Shown here: one piece after another, positions 44,034 to 53,801 of the stretch
How positions within the stretch are numbered: the stretch's first letter is position 1
Layout: the number at the start of each line of letters is the position of its first letter
Assembly (NCBI RefSeq): GCF_038397775.1
Contig: NZ_CP151650.1
Span: 5,909,001 to 5,973,000, forward strand
Direction of reading: 5' to 3'
DNA: 64,000 nt
Source: Pseudomonas sp. RC10
GTDB taxonomy: Bacteria > Pseudomonadota > Gammaproteobacteria > Pseudomonadales > Pseudomonadaceae
The notes under the pieces: generated by a model
What the model was told of the DNA's origin: nothing
Databases searched by the model: none
Seen by the model: only the letters and a program-made list of their open reading frames with translations
Made by a program: the position numbers and the translations under genes

Positions 44034-45251
44034 ATGGCGACCAAGGCAGTCAAAGTCAGCGTTTACGCTTGGGAGGGCCTGGACAGGAAGGGCACGAAGG
44101 TCACCGGCGAGCTAAACGGACACAATCCAGCCTTGATCAAGGCACAACTACGCAAACAAGGTATCAACCCAACCAAGGTCAGAAAAAAATCCGTCTCCAT
44201 TTTTGGGGGAGGAAAAAAAATCAAGCCTTTGGATATTGCTTTTTTTAGCAGACAAATGGCGACTATGATGAAGGCAGGAGTACCCTTACTTCAATCCTTC
44301 GATATCATCAGTGAAGGGACGGAAAATCCAAAATTTCGAAAGCTTGTCGATGACATCAAACATCATGTGGCTTCTGGACATAGTTTCGCCACAGCCCTAC
44401 GCCAGCACCCTCAGTATTTCGATGATTTGTTCTGCAATCTCGTTGACGCAGGCGAGCAGGCGGGTGCGCTTGAGTCACTTCTTGACCGCGTCGCCACTTA
44501 CAAAGAAAAAACCGAATCTCTAAAAGCTAAAATCAAGAAAGCGATGACTTACCCTATTGCAGTTGTAGTCGTAGCATTTGTGGTGACAGGCATTTTGTTA
44601 GTCAAAGTAGTGCCGCAGTTTCAAGCTATCTTTCAAGGCTTCGGTGCAGACCTGCCAGCGTTTACGCTCATGGTCATATCTTTGTCCGAGGCGCTTCAAA
44701 GTTATTGGTATATGTTTCTCTTAGGACTCGTCCTTGCCATATATATATTTAAGCGCGCATATAGGACATCTGAAAACTTCCGAAACTGGCTTGATCGGCT
44801 GGTATTGAAAATCCCAATTATTGGACCGCTGCTGTATAAATCGGCAGTGGCTCGGTTCGCCAGGACGCTTTCTACGACTTTCGCCGCGGGCGTTCCGCTC
44901 GTCGATGCTTTGGACTCAGTCGCAGGCGCGACTGGTAACATTGTTTTTAAAAATGCGGTTAACACAGTCAAGCAAGATGTTTCGACAGGCATGCAACTGA
45001 ACTTTTCAATGCGGAGCACTGGTGTCTTCCCAACCCTAGCTGTCCAAATGACATCCATTGGCGAAGAGTCCGGCGCGCTAGACGCTATGCTCGACAAGGT
45101 TGCCACTTACTATGAAGACGAAGTCGATAACATGGTCGACGGACTCACGGCATTGATGGAGCCCATGATCATGGCTGTACTGGGCGTAATCGTCGGTGGT
45201 CTCGTAGTCGCCATGTATCTCCCCATCTTCAAACTCGGCAGCGTCGTCTAA
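44034..45251 (+). CDS. pilC: type IV pilus inner-membrane platform protein PilC
   Basis: A polytopic inner-membrane protein of the GspF family that links the ATPases to the growing pilus. The 405 residues contain two tandem GspF repeats (FFSRQMATMMKAGVPLL about 70-86, and FARTLSTTFAAGVPLVDAL about 275-293) and three membrane spans. It starts two bases after the pilB stop and ends two bases before pilD, so the three are one operon. Confidence 0.97.
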   Translation: MATKAVKVSVYAWEGLDRKGTKVTGELNGHNPALIKAQLRKQGINPTKVRKKSVSIFGGGKKIKPLDIAFFSRQMATMMKAGVPLLQSFDIISEGTENPKFRKLVDDIKHHVASGHSFATALRQHPQYFDDLFCNLVDAGEQAGALESLLDRVATYKEKTESLKAKIKKAMTYPIAVVVVAFVVTGILLVKVVPQFQAIFQGFGADLPAFTLMVISLSEALQSYWYMFLLGLVLAIYIFKRAYRTSENFRNWLDRLVLKIPIIGPLLYKSAVARFARTLSTTFAAGVPLVDALDSVAGATGNIVFKNAVNTVKQDVSTGMQLNFSMRSTGVFPTLAVQMTSIGEESGALDAMLDKVATYYEDEVDNMVDGLTALMEPMIMAVLGVIVGGLVVAMYLPIFKLGSVV

Positions 45252-45253
45252 CC

Positions 45254-46126
45254 ATGTCCTTAGTTGAAATAATGGCCAGCTCTCCGCTGGCCTTCGCCGT
45301 TTGCGCTTTGATCCTGGGTCTACTCGTCGGCAGTTTCCTCAACGTCGTCGTTTACCGCCTCCCCAAAATGATGCTTCGCGACTGGAAAACCCAAGCCCGT
45401 GAGGTCCTGGAACTCCCTCCAGAACCCACCCCGGAAACCTTCAATCTCCTGCTCCCCCACTCCCGCTGCCCGCATTGTTCCCACAAGATCCGCGCATGGG
45501 AAAACCTGCCTGTCGTGAGCTATCTGGCTTTGGGCGGGAAATGTTCGAGCTGCAAGGCGCCGATCAGTAAACGCTATCCGATGGTTGAGCTGGTCTGTGG
45601 GTTGATGTCGGCGTTTATCGCCTGGCATTTCGGTTTCGGTTGGCAAGCGGGCGCTGTGTTGGTGTTGAGTTGGGGGTTGTTGTCGATGAGTTTGATCGAC
45701 GCCGATCACCAATTGTTGCCGGATGCGATTGTGTTGCCGTTGTTGTGGCTGGGCCTGATCGTCAATGCGTTCGGGCTGTTTGCTTCGCTGAGCGATGCGC
45801 TGTGGGGTGCGGTCGCGGGGTATTTGGTGTTGTGGACGGTGTTTTGGCTGTTCAAGCTGATCACAGGCAAGGAAGGCATGGGCTATGGCGATTTCAAGTT
45901 GCTGTCGATGCTGGGGGCCTGGGGTGGTTGGCAGATTTTGCCGCTGACGATTTTGCTGTCGTCGATTGTCGGCGCGGTGCTGGGCCTGATTTTGTTGCGT
46001 GTGCGCAATGTCGAGACGAGCACGCCGATCCCGTTTGGGCCGTATCTGGCCATCGCGGGGTGGATCGCGTTGCTGTGGGGTGATCAAATAACGTCTTCGT
46101 ATTTGCAGATCGCCGGTTTCAGATGA
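45254..46126 (+). CDS. pilD: prepilin peptidase / N-methyltransferase PilD
   Basis: PilD cleaves the leader of PilA and of type II pseudopilins and methylates the new N terminus. The 290 residues have an N-terminal cytoplasmic zinc site (CPHCSHKI and CSSC, about 74-99) and the two catalytic aspartates of the GxGD-type membrane protease: one in DADHQLLPD, one in [10 protein letters not shown]. About eight membrane spans. The stop overlaps the coaE ATG (ATGA). Confidence 0.97.
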   Translation: MSLVEIMASSPLAFAVCALILGLLVGSFLNVVVYRLPKMMLRDWKTQAREVLELPPEPTPETFNLLLPHSRCPHCSHKIRAWENLPVVSYLALGGKCSSCKAPISKRYPMVELVCGLMSAFIAWHFGFGWQAGAVLVLSWGLLSMSLIDADHQLLPDAIVLPLLWLGLIVNAFGLFASLSDALWGAVAGYLVLWTVFWLFKLITGKEGMGYGDFKLLSMLGAWGGWQILPLTILLSSIVGAVLGLILLRVRNVETSTPIPFGPYLAIAGWIALLWGDQITSSYLQIAGFR

Positions 46127-46758
46127 CTTCTCCTCACGCGCAGCAACCTGCAACACCCTGGATTCTTGGCCTGACGGGCGGCATTGGCAGCGGCAAGAGT
46201 GCGGCAGCGCAGTGTTTTGCGGATTTGGGCATTCATTTGGTGGATGCCGATAACGCCGCGCGCTGGGTCGTCGAGCCGGGGCGTCCTGCGCTGGCGCAGA
46301 TTGCCGAGCACTTCGGCGAAGGTGTTTTGCAAGCCGATGGCGCGCTGAATCGCGGCGCGCTGCGGGAGCTGATTTTCAAGGAGCCGCAGCAGCGTGTCTG
46401 GCTTGAAGGTCTGTTGCATCCGCTGATCCGCGAGGAAATCCGTCAATACCTGGCCCATGCCGAATCGCCTTACGCGATTCTGGTGTCGCCGTTGTTGCTG
46501 GAGACGACCCAGCATCAGATGGTGCAGCGGGTGTTGGTGATAGACGTGCCGGAAGCGGTGCAGATCGAACGCACGGTGTTGCGCGACAAGACCAATGAAG
46601 AGCAGGTCCGGGCAATCCTCAAGGCGCAGGCGAGTCGTGAAGAACGGCTGAGTCGCGCGGATGATGTGATCGTCAATGACCGAGACCCGGCCTGGCTGAA
46701 AAGCGAGGTCGAGCGACTGCATCACTTTTATCTAACTTTGCGTGGAGGCCAATCATGA
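46123..46758 (+). CDS. coaE: dephospho-CoA kinase CoaE
   Basis: Phosphorylates dephospho-CoA, the last step of coenzyme A synthesis. The 211 residues hold the P-loop [14 protein letters not shown] (about 17-30), the [13 protein letters not shown] lid and adenosine-binding parts, and [11 protein letters not shown] near the C terminus. It overlaps pilD by four bases and yacG by four, so it belongs to the pilBCD operon, as in other Pseudomonas. Confidence 0.96.
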   Translation: MTSPHAQQPATPWILGLTGGIGSGKSAAAQCFADLGIHLVDADNAARWVVEPGRPALAQIAEHFGEGVLQADGALNRGALRELIFKEPQQRVWLEGLLHPLIREEIRQYLAHAESPYAILVSPLLLETTQHQMVQRVLVIDVPEAVQIERTVLRDKTNEEQVRAILKAQASREERLSRADDVIVNDRDPAWLKSEVERLHHFYLTLRGGQS

Positions 46759-46958
46759 GCCAACCAATGACCGTCGATTGTCCAACCTGCGGGGCCCCTG
46801 TCGAGTGGAAGCCCGAGAACACGTTTCGGCCGTTCTGTTCGGACCGTTGCAAGCTGATCGACCTGGGCGCATGGGCGTCGGAAGAGCATGCGATTCCGGT
46901 GGCGCCGGATGCGGAGGATGAGTTGTTTTCCGGTGAGTTTGATCCGAAGCAGCATTGA
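46755..46958 (+). CDS. yacG: DNA gyrase inhibitor YacG (zinc protein)
   Basis: A 67-residue zinc-finger protein that binds GyrB and limits gyrase activity. The four ligands C-x2-C (CPTCGAPV) and C-x3-C ([14 protein letters not shown]) are all present, with the acidic tail typical of the family. It ends the pilB-pilC-pilD-coaE-yacG operon and starts within the coaE stop (ATGA). Confidence 0.95.
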   Translation: MSQPMTVDCPTCGAPVEWKPENTFRPFCSDRCKLIDLGAWASEEHAIPVAPDAEDELFSGEFDPKQH

Positions 46959-47063
46959 GCCCACCCCAACACTGGACCGGTTCTGGTCTCCAACAAGGGT
47001 TTCAGATGTTCGGTTGTGCCAGTTCCAATGTGCTCGCAGGATTTGCTGCCGCTTCGCGCCAGA

Positions 47064-47094
47064 TCGCTGCCGTCGTACCTCCGGCGTCTCCCAC
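47064..47094 (+). repeat. single REP-like unit, CTCCGGCGTCTCCCAC type
   Basis: TCGCTGCCGTCGT followed by CCTCCGGCGTCTCCCAC. Near-identical units lie at 58361-58392 and, reversed, at 62763-62793. It sits between the converging ends of yacG and the CbiM-like gene. Confidence 0.7.
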
Positions 47095-47113
47095 AGGGCG
47101 TGTGTAGCACTGG

Positions 47114-47797
47114 CTAATGGTCGTTGCCCTTTGACGGCGGGGACAGATACCGCGTGCGGTTGAACGTCTCTAGCCATTCCGGGCAGAACACGACCAGCGC
47201 TGTGATGATCACGCCGTTGATGAACGCTTCGGGAAAGACGATCAACCAGATGTAGCCGATGAAATCCTCCAGCCACTCGGGCATGGCGAACAGGCCGTCG
47301 TGCCAGAGCAGGCCCATCGCGACCAGCAGGCAAGCGAGTGCGGCCAGTCCGGCGGCGAAGAAGCCAGAGCAGAAGATGTAGGTGAACGGGCTTTTCGGTT
47401 GGGCGCGTTCGACGATCAGCGAGCAGCCTTCGGTGATCAGCACCGGCAGCCCGATCAGCACCAGGCCGTTCACCCCCAGCGGCGCCAGTTCCTGTCGTCC
47501 CAACACCAGCAAGCCCAGTTGCGCAATGAAGCCGCCGACGATCGCCAGTGGCCAGTCCAGCAGCAACGTCACCGCCGTCATGCCGAGAAAGTGAAAAGAG
47601 ACGCCGGTGTCGAAATCGCGGCGCACCAGCCACAGCAAAAACAGCGCGAAGACCGTTCCGAACAGCAGGTGCTGACGTCGTGCGTCGGTGAAGAGTTCGA
47701 CCCACGGGCAGCGCCAGATCGCCCACCCCAGCACCGGCAGATAAAACAGCCAGGCGAGGGTCATGGTCTGCGCAGTCAGCACATGTGCTCCGATCAT
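47114..47797 (-). CDS. CbiM-like membrane protein (ECF-type permease family)
   Basis: An integral membrane protein of 227 residues with about six to seven spans, from ATG 47797 (MIGAHVLTAQTMTLAW). The pattern (FDTGVSFHFLGMTAVTLLLDWPLAIVGGF, a His-containing FHFLG loop; APLGVNGLV; FINGVIITALV) is the CbiM/NikM-like family annotated as energy-coupling factor permease. The homologue lies at the same place after yacG in P. aeruginosa. The usual N-terminal metal-binding MHIxEG is absent, so nickel or cobalt uptake is doubtful. The longer frame from 47878 starts in arginine-rich sequence and is less likely. Confidence 0.75.
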   Translation of the reverse strand: MIGAHVLTAQTMTLAWLFYLPVLGWAIWRCPWVELFTDARRQHLLFGTVFALFLLWLVRRDFDTGVSFHFLGMTAVTLLLDWPLAIVGGFIAQLGLLVLGRQELAPLGVNGLVLIGLPVLITEGCSLIVERAQPKSPFTYIFCSGFFAAGLAALACLLVAMGLLWHDGLFAMPEWLEDFIGYIWLIVFPEAFINGVIITALVVFCPEWLETFNRTRYLSPPSKGNDH

Positions 47798-47908
47798 CTC
47801 CGTTGCTCTTGTACGTTCGGATAACGACAGTCTAGCCCGACGCAAAAACACCCGATGGCGCGGGTTGATTCGCGCCATCGGGTGGGAAGACTTACCGAGT
47901 TGTGTGAG

Positions 47909-48553
47909 TTAGTTGGCTTTACGCTGTGGCGCGCCGTGAACCATGGTGTAGGCGTAATCAACACCCATGCCGTAGGCGCCGCTGTGTTCGAGCACCAGTT
48001 GCATGACGGCGTCGTAGGTTTCTTTGTGCGCCCAGTCGCGTTGGAATTCGAGCAGGACCTGTTGCCAGGTCACCGGGACCGCGCCTGCCTGAATCATGCG
48101 CTGTACGGACATGTCGTGGGCTTCTTTGGTGGTGCCGCCCGAGGCGTCAGTGACGATGTAGACCTCGTAGCCTTCGGCCAGCGCATCAAGGGTCGGGAAG
48201 TTGAGGCAGACTTCGGTCCACAGCGCGGCGATGATCAGCTTCTTGCGACCGGTCGCCTTCACAGCTTCGACCAGTTTTTTGTCTTCCCAAGAGTTCATCG
48301 ACGTGCGCTCGATGGGCTGTTGGTCCGGGTGTACCGCCAGCAGTTCCGGCCAGATGTAGCCGCTGAAGCTCTGGGTTTCGACCGAGGTATAAATGGTCGG
48401 CACGTTGAAGATTTTGGCGGCCTTGGCCAGACCCACGGTGTTGTTCTTCAGGGTTTGACGATCGATCGACTGCACGCCGAATGCCATCTGTGGCTGGTGG
48501 TCGATCAGGATCAATGCGGAATTGGTTGGGTTCAGCAGTTCGCGGATAGACAT
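47909..48553 (-). CDS. isochorismatase-family hydrolase, YcaC-like
   Basis: A 214-residue cysteine hydrolase. The catalytic triad is visible: D18 in LILIDHQPQ, K near 96 (GRKKLIIAALW) and the nucleophile Cys in WTEVCLNFPTLDAL (about residue 117). YcaC proteins of this size form octamers; the substrate is unknown. The gene is divergent from the LysR gene at 48709, and the 155-bp gap probably holds its operator. Confidence 0.9.
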   Translation of the reverse strand: MSIRELLNPTNSALILIDHQPQMAFGVQSIDRQTLKNNTVGLAKAAKIFNVPTIYTSVETQSFSGYIWPELLAVHPDQQPIERTSMNSWEDKKLVEAVKATGRKKLIIAALWTEVCLNFPTLDALAEGYEVYIVTDASGGTTKEAHDMSVQRMIQAGAVPVTWQQVLLEFQRDWAHKETYDAVMQLVLEHSGAYGMGVDYAYTMVHGAPQRKAN

Positions 48554-48708
48554 GGCGTTTTCCTTTGGATTCGATAATGGTCTGTTGGGTTAGCCGCTGA
48601 AGCGCTTGGCGCTGTGTGCTTGCTGGCTTGGGAGTAAATTTACGGACTGGCTGACTTCGGAACAATCCCATAGAATCGAGACTCATTGTTTCCATATCAG
48701 GGACACTC

Positions 48709-49608
48709 ATGGATCGCATCGAATGCATGCGCGCGTTTGTCGCCACCGTCGGCGCCAACGGTTTTGCGGCAGCGGCCCGGGCGCTGGATGTACCGCGCTC
48801 AAAAGTCAGCAAACAGATTCAGGCCTTGGAGGAAGCGATTGGTGTGCAACTGCTGCAACGCACCACCCGCAGCCTGCACCTGACAGAAGCCGGGGCCGAG
48901 TACTACGACGCCTGTCGCGATGTCATCGCCTCGCTGGACGAAGCGGAGCAGCGTGCACGCACGGGAATGGGTGAAATACGCGGGGTGTTGCGGGTCAACG
49001 CGCCGATGTCGTTCGGCTTGAGTCGGCTCGGGCCACTGATCCCTCTGTTCAATCAACTGCACCCGAATGTCGAGCTGCAAGTCGTGCTCAGCGACCAGCA
49101 GGTCGATCCGGTGAAAGGCGGCTTTGACGTGACCATCCGGATTGCCAGCCTGCCGGACTCTTCGATGGTGGCTCGCTCATTGGCTCCGGCGCCGCGGCTC
49201 ATGGTGGCCTCGCCTGACTACCTCGCGAAACACGGCGTGCCGCAATCGCCGAAGGATCTGGCGAATCATCAATTCCTCAGTTACGGCTATCTGCAAAGCG
49301 GGATCAGCCTGCAACTGTGCAACGGCAAGGAAACGCAGCGCGTCACGGTCAGCGGGCCGTTGCACGCGAACAACGGCGACATTCTTGCGCAGGCGGCGGT
49401 GGGGGGAATGGGCATCGCGTTGCTGCCGAATTTCATCGTCGAAAGGGCCGTGGCGGATGGGCGATTGAAGGCGGTGTTGTGCGAGTGGGAAGCCCCGGCG
49501 ATTTCGGTGAACGCGGTGTACCCGTCAGCGCGCCGCGTGCCGATGAAGACACGGGCGTTCATTGATTTTCTGGTGGCGGAATTGGCGTTGGGCACGGCGG
49601 GGTTTTGA
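48709..49608 (+). CDS. LysR-family regulator next to the YcaC-like hydrolase
   Basis: 299 residues starting MDRIECMRAFVATVGANGFA, with a LysR helix-turn-helix (ARALDVPRSKVSKQIQALE, about 23-41) and the effector domain of the CrgA/DhcR branch (LRVNAPMSFGLSRLGPLIP). It probably controls the divergent hydrolase gene. The inducer is not known. Confidence 0.92.
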   Translation: MDRIECMRAFVATVGANGFAAAARALDVPRSKVSKQIQALEEAIGVQLLQRTTRSLHLTEAGAEYYDACRDVIASLDEAEQRARTGMGEIRGVLRVNAPMSFGLSRLGPLIPLFNQLHPNVELQVVLSDQQVDPVKGGFDVTIRIASLPDSSMVARSLAPAPRLMVASPDYLAKHGVPQSPKDLANHQFLSYGYLQSGISLQLCNGKETQRVTVSGPLHANNGDILAQAAVGGMGIALLPNFIVERAVADGRLKAVLCEWEAPAISVNAVYPSARRVPMKTRAFIDFLVAELALGTAGF

Positions 49609-49621
49609 TTTCAGGCGGGTT

Positions 49622-49653
49622 CTGTAGCAGTCCGGCTTGCCGGATTGCTACAG
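49622..49653. terminator. hairpin between convergent genes
   Basis: CTGTAGCAGTCCGG / CCGGATTGCTACAG with one G-T pair and a CTTG loop, between the LysR stop and the 2-hydroxyacid dehydrogenase stop. It is REP-like in sequence (TGTAGCA-type arms). Confidence 0.6.
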
Positions 49654-49667
49654 GGGGGGACGCAAAC

Positions 49668-50621
49668 TCAGGCGACCGCGCCCACGGGCTCACGGCCTTC
49701 CAGCACCGCCGCCAGACTGGCCAACACCATCTCGCCCATCTTCGTGCGGGTCTGCACGGTCGCGCTGGCGCGGTGGGGTTGCAGAATCACGGTTTCCAGG
49801 CCGAACAGCACATCGGGCACGTTCGGTTCATCGACGAACACGTCCAGCCCGGCGCCCGCGATTGACCCCGATTGCAATGCGGCGATCAGGTCCGGCTCGT
49901 TCACCAGACTGCCCCGCGCGACGTTGATCAAATACCCCTGCGCGCCCAGCGCCTCCAGCACTTGAGCATTGATGATGCCCTTGGCCTTGTCCGCTGCGGC
50001 AGCAACAATCAGCGCATCGCTTTGGCGAGCCAGTTCCACCAGATCACTGACGAAGGCGTAAGGCACGTCGCTCATCGGGTTGAGGTCGGTGTAACTGATA
50101 GGGCATCCGAACGCCGCAGCCCGGGTGGCGACGGCACGCCCTACCCGGCCCAGGCCGACGATGCCCACGCGCATGCCGCTGAACTGACGGGCCAGAGGCA
50201 GCGGCACCAGCGGCGTGGCGGTTCTGGCCCATTCGCCGGAGCGCACGTAGCGGTCGCCAGTGCCCAATCCGCGACAGGCCGAAATCAACAGGCCAATGGC
50301 GAGGTCCGCGACGTCCTCGGTCAGCGCACCAATGGTGGCCGTGACCCGAATCCCGCGATCACGGGCATAGGCCAGGTCTACCGCGTCCGTGCCGACGCCA
50401 TTGACCGCAATCACTTCCACCTTCGGCAACTGCTCCATCACCGCACGGGTGATGCCGGTGTGGCCGCCCGTGACGACGCCGCGAATGTTAGCGCCGTGCT
50501 CGGCGAGATAGGCCGCTTTGTCAGTCTGCTGAAAATACGGGCGCACGGTGTACAGCGCGTTGAGCCGCGCATTGATGTCGGGAATCAGGATCGGGCTGAG
50601 TTGCAGGATTTCAGGTTTCAT
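49668..50621 (-). CDS. D-2-hydroxyacid dehydrogenase (NAD-binding)
   Basis: Reduces 2-oxo acids to D-2-hydroxy acids, or the reverse; the substrate is unknown. The 317 residues from ATG 50621 (MKPEILQLSPILIPD) show VGIVGLGRVGRAVATRA (about 152-168), the catalytic arginine in NVARGSLVNE, E in VFVDEPNVPD and H in LQPHRAS. The longer frame upstream overlaps the SDR gene and is not credible. It is the last gene of a likely FAH-SDR-dehydrogenase operon, 32 bp after the SDR stop. Confidence 0.9.
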   Translation of the reverse strand: MKPEILQLSPILIPDINARLNALYTVRPYFQQTDKAAYLAEHGANIRGVVTGGHTGITRAVMEQLPKVEVIAVNGVGTDAVDLAYARDRGIRVTATIGALTEDVADLAIGLLISACRGLGTGDRYVRSGEWARTATPLVPLPLARQFSGMRVGIVGLGRVGRAVATRAAAFGCPISYTDLNPMSDVPYAFVSDLVELARQSDALIVAAAADKAKGIINAQVLEALGAQGYLINVARGSLVNEPDLIAALQSGSIAGAGLDVFVDEPNVPDVLFGLETVILQPHRASATVQTRTKMGEMVLASLAAVLEGREPVGAVA

Positions 50622-50653
50622 CGAAGTCTCGCTCGCAACGGGAGGCAAAAGGA

Positions 50654-51418
50654 TCAACCACGGCCCACGAAAGGCATGTTGGTGGCCATGACGGTCATGT
50701 TCAGCACGTTGGCCGACAGCGGCAGCGCGGAGATGTAACGCACGGCATCGGCGATGTGTTTGACGTCGATCATCGGCTCCACCGCGATCGACCCGTTGGC
50801 CTGACGCACGCCTTTGGTCATGCGCACTGACAGCTCGGTCAGCGCATTGCCGATGTCGATCTGGCTGCACGCGATGTTGAACTCGCGGCCGTCCAATGCG
50901 AGGCTTTTGGTCAGACCCAGAACGGCGTGTTTGCTAGCGGTGTACGGCGCGGTGAACGGGCGCGGAACGTGGGCGGAAATCGAGCCGTTGTTGATAATCC
51001 GGCCCCCCTGCGGCGACTGTTTGCGCATCAGGCCGAACGCCCCGCGACTGCACAAGAAAACCCCGGTCACGTTGGTGTCGATCACACTCAGCCACGTCTC
51101 GACCGGCAACTCGTCCATCGGCACAGCCGGTGCGTTGACGCCCGCGTTGTTGAATACAACATCGAGTCGGCCATAAACCTCTTCGATGGTCGCGAACAGC
51201 GCGTCGACGCTGGCCGGATCGCGCACATCAGTGGACACCGCCAACGCTTCGCCGCCCTGCTCGCGGGCCTGCGCCACAAAGGCTTCCAGGGGTTCGAGGC
51301 GGCGTCCGGTCACCACGACCTTGTAGCCATCTTCCAGCAGGCCCAACGCCACAGCGCGACCGATGCCGCTGCCTGCGCCGGTCACCAAGGCAATTTTCGA
51401 GGGGGATTGTGCAGTCAT
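50654..51418 (-). CDS. short-chain dehydrogenase/reductase
   Basis: An NAD(P)-dependent oxidoreductase of 254 residues with a Rossmann fold. The cofactor motif [14 protein letters not shown] (12-25), NNAGV (about 90-94), Ser in NNGSISAH and the catalytic YTASK (Y about 159, K about 163) are present. Middle gene of the FAH-SDR-2-hydroxyacid dehydrogenase group. Sequence alone does not give the substrate; SDR plus FAH-type hydrolase is the pattern of the non-phosphorylating sugar-acid routes, but no dehydratase is nearby. Confidence 0.92.
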   Translation of the reverse strand: MTAQSPSKIALVTGAGSGIGRAVALGLLEDGYKVVVTGRRLEPLEAFVAQAREQGGEALAVSTDVRDPASVDALFATIEEVYGRLDVVFNNAGVNAPAVPMDELPVETWLSVIDTNVTGVFLCSRGAFGLMRKQSPQGGRIINNGSISAHVPRPFTAPYTASKHAVLGLTKSLALDGREFNIACSQIDIGNALTELSVRMTKGVRQANGSIAVEPMIDVKHIADAVRYISALPLSANVLNMTVMATNMPFVGRG

Positions 51419-51459
51419 TGTTGTTCTCCTGTTGCTCGTCTGGATGCTCGTAGAGCGGG

Positions 51460-52155
51460 TCAGTCAGCGCGACGGCTGCCGACGCGCATTTCCAACTCGC
51501 CGATGCCACTGATGCCCGCGTTGATCACATCACCCGCCTGGAGTGCTGCGACGCCGGGCGGGGTGCCGGTCATGATCAGGTCCCCGGCGCGCAGGCCGAC
51601 GGAGTGGGAAAGCTGGCTGATGATTTCGCTTACCGACCAGATCTGGCTGTCTAGGTCCGAGCGCTGACGCTCCACGCCATTGACGCTGAGCCAGATCGCG
51701 CCCTGCTTCGGGTGGCTGTCAGGGCTCGCCGGGCGAATCGGGGTGATCGGCGCAGATCCGTCGAATGCCTTGGCGGGTTCCCACGGATTGCCCACTGCCT
51801 TCGCGGCCATTTGCAGGTCGCGGCGGGTCAGGTCCAGGCCAGCGGCGTAACCCCATACGTGGTCGAGGGCCTGTGCTTCGCCGATCTCGAAACCGTCCTT
51901 GCCGATGGCAACCACTAGTTCGATCTCGTGGCAGAACTGCTCGGTCTGGGTCGGAAAATCCAGCTCGCCGGTCGCATCGATGACCGAGGTCGCAGGCTTC
52001 ATGAAAAACGCCGGAACTTCGCGCACGGCATTGAGCGCGTCGCCCCAGTAATAATTGCGTCCCAGGCAAAACACCCGCGCGACAGGGAAGCGCGCGTCGC
52101 TGCCACTGACAGGCAAGCTAGGGGTGCGGGCGGGTTCGAAGACAAAATTGCTCAT
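51460..52155 (-). CDS. fumarylacetoacetate hydrolase family protein
   Basis: A 231-residue hydrolase of the FAH fold that usually splits a C-C bond in a 2,4-dioxo acid. Metal ligands appear as E in [10 protein letters not shown] (about 75-84) and D in [15 protein letters not shown], and the end [16 protein letters not shown] is the family signature. It resembles fumarylpyruvate hydrolase in its opening [17 protein letters not shown] stands eight bases before ATG 52155. First gene of the three-gene group, with a terminator and two motif copies upstream. Confidence 0.92.
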   Translation of the reverse strand: MSNFVFEPARTPSLPVSGSDARFPVARVFCLGRNYYWGDALNAVREVPAFFMKPATSVIDATGELDFPTQTEQFCHEIELVVAIGKDGFEIGEAQALDHVWGYAAGLDLTRRDLQMAAKAVGNPWEPAKAFDGSAPITPIRPASPDSHPKQGAIWLSVNGVERQRSDLDSQIWSVSEIISQLSHSVGLRAGDLIMTGTPPGVAALQAGDVINAGISGIGELEMRVGSRRAD

Positions 52156-52202
52156 GGAGATTCCCTTGGGCCCGGAGGGGCGTGATCGTCGGTTTTTATG
52201 AG

Positions 52203-52296
52203 CCCTGTAGGAGTGAGCTTGCTCGCGATGCCCTCTGACGGTGTCATCCGCATCGGCTGATACGCCGCTATCGCGAGCAAGCTCACTCCTACAGGG
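52203..52296. repeat. REP-like inverted repeat, GTGAGCTTGCTCGCGA type
   Basis: Arms CCCTGTAGGAGTGAGCTTGC then TCGCGAT (52203-52229) and their complement (52270-52296) are perfect, 27 bp, with a 40-bp spacer. Same type as 35746-35837. It lies in the 5' region of the FAH gene, so it would be in the leader of that transcript if the promoter is further upstream. Confidence 0.85.
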
Positions 52297-52339
52297 ATAA
52301 CCGTTTGAACCAGAGACTACGGGATCAGAACGTCCGGAA

Positions 52340-52376
52340 GTTGGACAAAACCGTGTTGGCGCTGGACTAAAAAACT
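52340..52376. promoter_or_regulatory. candidate AraC-family operator (two half-sites, 21 bp apart)
   Basis: GTTGGACAAAA (52340-52350) and CTGGACTAAAAAACT (52362-52376) repeat TGGAC-A/T-AAA at a 21-bp interval, two helical turns, in the region upstream of the FAH gene. The same core TTGGACAAAAAAACT is at 54031-54045 beside the AraC gene. Confidence 0.4.
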
Positions 52377-52391
52377 CAATGTCGCGGGCAT

Positions 52392-52417
52392 AAAAAAGGC
52401 GTACTCGCGCACGCCCT
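52392..52417 (-). terminator. terminator of the MFS gene
   Basis: On the minus strand GGCGT / ACGCC (with an eight-base loop) and a six-base T run, 40 bp after the MFS stop. It suggests that the FAH-SDR-dehydrogenase genes have their own promoter. Confidence 0.6.
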
Positions 52418-52457
52418 TGCCTAGTTCGGCAGAAGGTCACACACACATTCGTAGCGG

Positions 52458-53801
52458 TTAGCTGGCCTTGAGTTGGATGCGGTAAATCCGGCCCAGCAAC
52501 AGCGAGTAAGACAGCGTGCCCATGCAGGCGAGCCCGCCGATGAACCAGAATGCCCAGGCGAAACCGCCCGTGACATGCAGAATTTGACCGATGACGATGG
52601 GGGTCACGATGCCGCCAATATTCGCCGCCAGGCTAGTGACGCCGCCGGTCAGGCCGATCAGTTCTTTCGGTGCGATTTCCGAGACGGCAGCCCAGGACGC
52701 CGATGCGATGCCTTGTGCGAAGAAGGCGATGGTCAGCAACGCGATGCAGACCTCATTGGAGTCAGTGAAGTTGACGAGCATGATCGACATGCCCAGCGCC
52801 GAGCCCACCACCAGCGGCAGTTTGCGGGCAAAGGACAACGAAATTCCGCGACGGATGAGCCAGTCGGAAACGAACCCTGCCAGTAACACGCCGACCGTAG
52901 CGCCAATGAATGGCAGTACCGCGAAGATCCCGACTTTGACCATGGTCAAATGACGTTCTTCGATCAGGTATGTCGGGAACCAGGTCAGGAAGAAATACAG
53001 CACCGACGTGTTGGCGAATTTGCCGATGCAGATCGCCCAGACCTGACGATACTGAAACAGCTCCGCGATCTGCCCCCACTTGAATTTATTTTTGTCCTGA
53101 CTGCTTTTGACCAGGCCACCACCCGCCTCAATGTAGTCGAGCTCTTGCTGACTGACCTTCTTGCAGCTCAGCGGATCGCGGTACAGGTAGAGCCAGGCAA
53201 CGCCGAACAGGATGCCGACGATGCCGGTGCTGTAGAACACGTGGCGCCAGTCGTAGGTGGTTGCGAGCCACAGCAGCAAACCGGTGAACAACGCGGTGCC
53301 GAGATACTGGCCACACACGTAGATGCTGCTCGCCAGGCCCCGCTCCCGCGCCGGAAACCAGACCGTGACGGCACGACTGTTGGCCGGGAACGCCGGTGCT
53401 TCCATGGCGCCGATGGCCAGACGCAATCCGAACAGTGACGCAAATCCGCCCGCCATCCCTTGGCACACTGTGACGGCAGACCAAGAGATGAGCGACGCGC
53501 CGTACGTCAAACGCGAACCGAAACGGTCGGCGATGAAACCGGCGGGTACCAGAGCGAAGGCGTAGGTCCAGGCAAACGCGGAGAAGATCAAGCCCATCTG
53601 GACTTTATCGAGTCCGAGGTCTTTGGCCATGAACGGGGCGGCGATGGAAATGTTGACCCGGTCCACGTAGTTGATGATCGTCGCGATCAGCAGCAGCGAG
53701 AGCATGAACCAGCGGCGGTGGGAGGCGGGACGTGCTGGAGCGGCAGCCATGGGCGCGGCCACGGCAGCATCGATCGCCTGAATATCAGGGTTGCTCGACA
53801 T
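52458..53801 (-). CDS. MFS transporter, anion:cation symporter family
   Basis: A 447-residue inner-membrane importer with 12 spans. The segments INYVDRVNISIAAPFMAKDLGLDK (about 42-65) and GFIADRFGSRLTYG are typical of the ACS family, which brings in sugar acids such as glucarate, galactonate or hexuronates, and also some aromatic acids. A proline- and alanine-rich N-terminal extension of about 30 residues precedes the first span. It is divergent from the AraC regulator and lies upstream of the FAH group, so it probably brings in the substrate of that route. Confidence 0.9.
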   Translation of the reverse strand: MSSNPDIQAIDAAVAAPMAAAPARPASHRRWFMLSLLLIATIINYVDRVNISIAAPFMAKDLGLDKVQMGLIFSAFAWTYAFALVPAGFIADRFGSRLTYGASLISWSAVTVCQGMAGGFASLFGLRLAIGAMEAPAFPANSRAVTVWFPARERGLASSIYVCGQYLGTALFTGLLLWLATTYDWRHVFYSTGIVGILFGVAWLYLYRDPLSCKKVSQQELDYIEAGGGLVKSSQDKNKFKWGQIAELFQYRQVWAICIGKFANTSVLYFFLTWFPTYLIEERHLTMVKVGIFAVLPFIGATVGVLLAGFVSDWLIRRGISLSFARKLPLVVGSALGMSIMLVNFTDSNEVCIALLTIAFFAQGIASASWAAVSEIAPKELIGLTGGVTSLAANIGGIVTPIVIGQILHVTGGFAWAFWFIGGLACMGTLSYSLLLGRIYRIQLKAS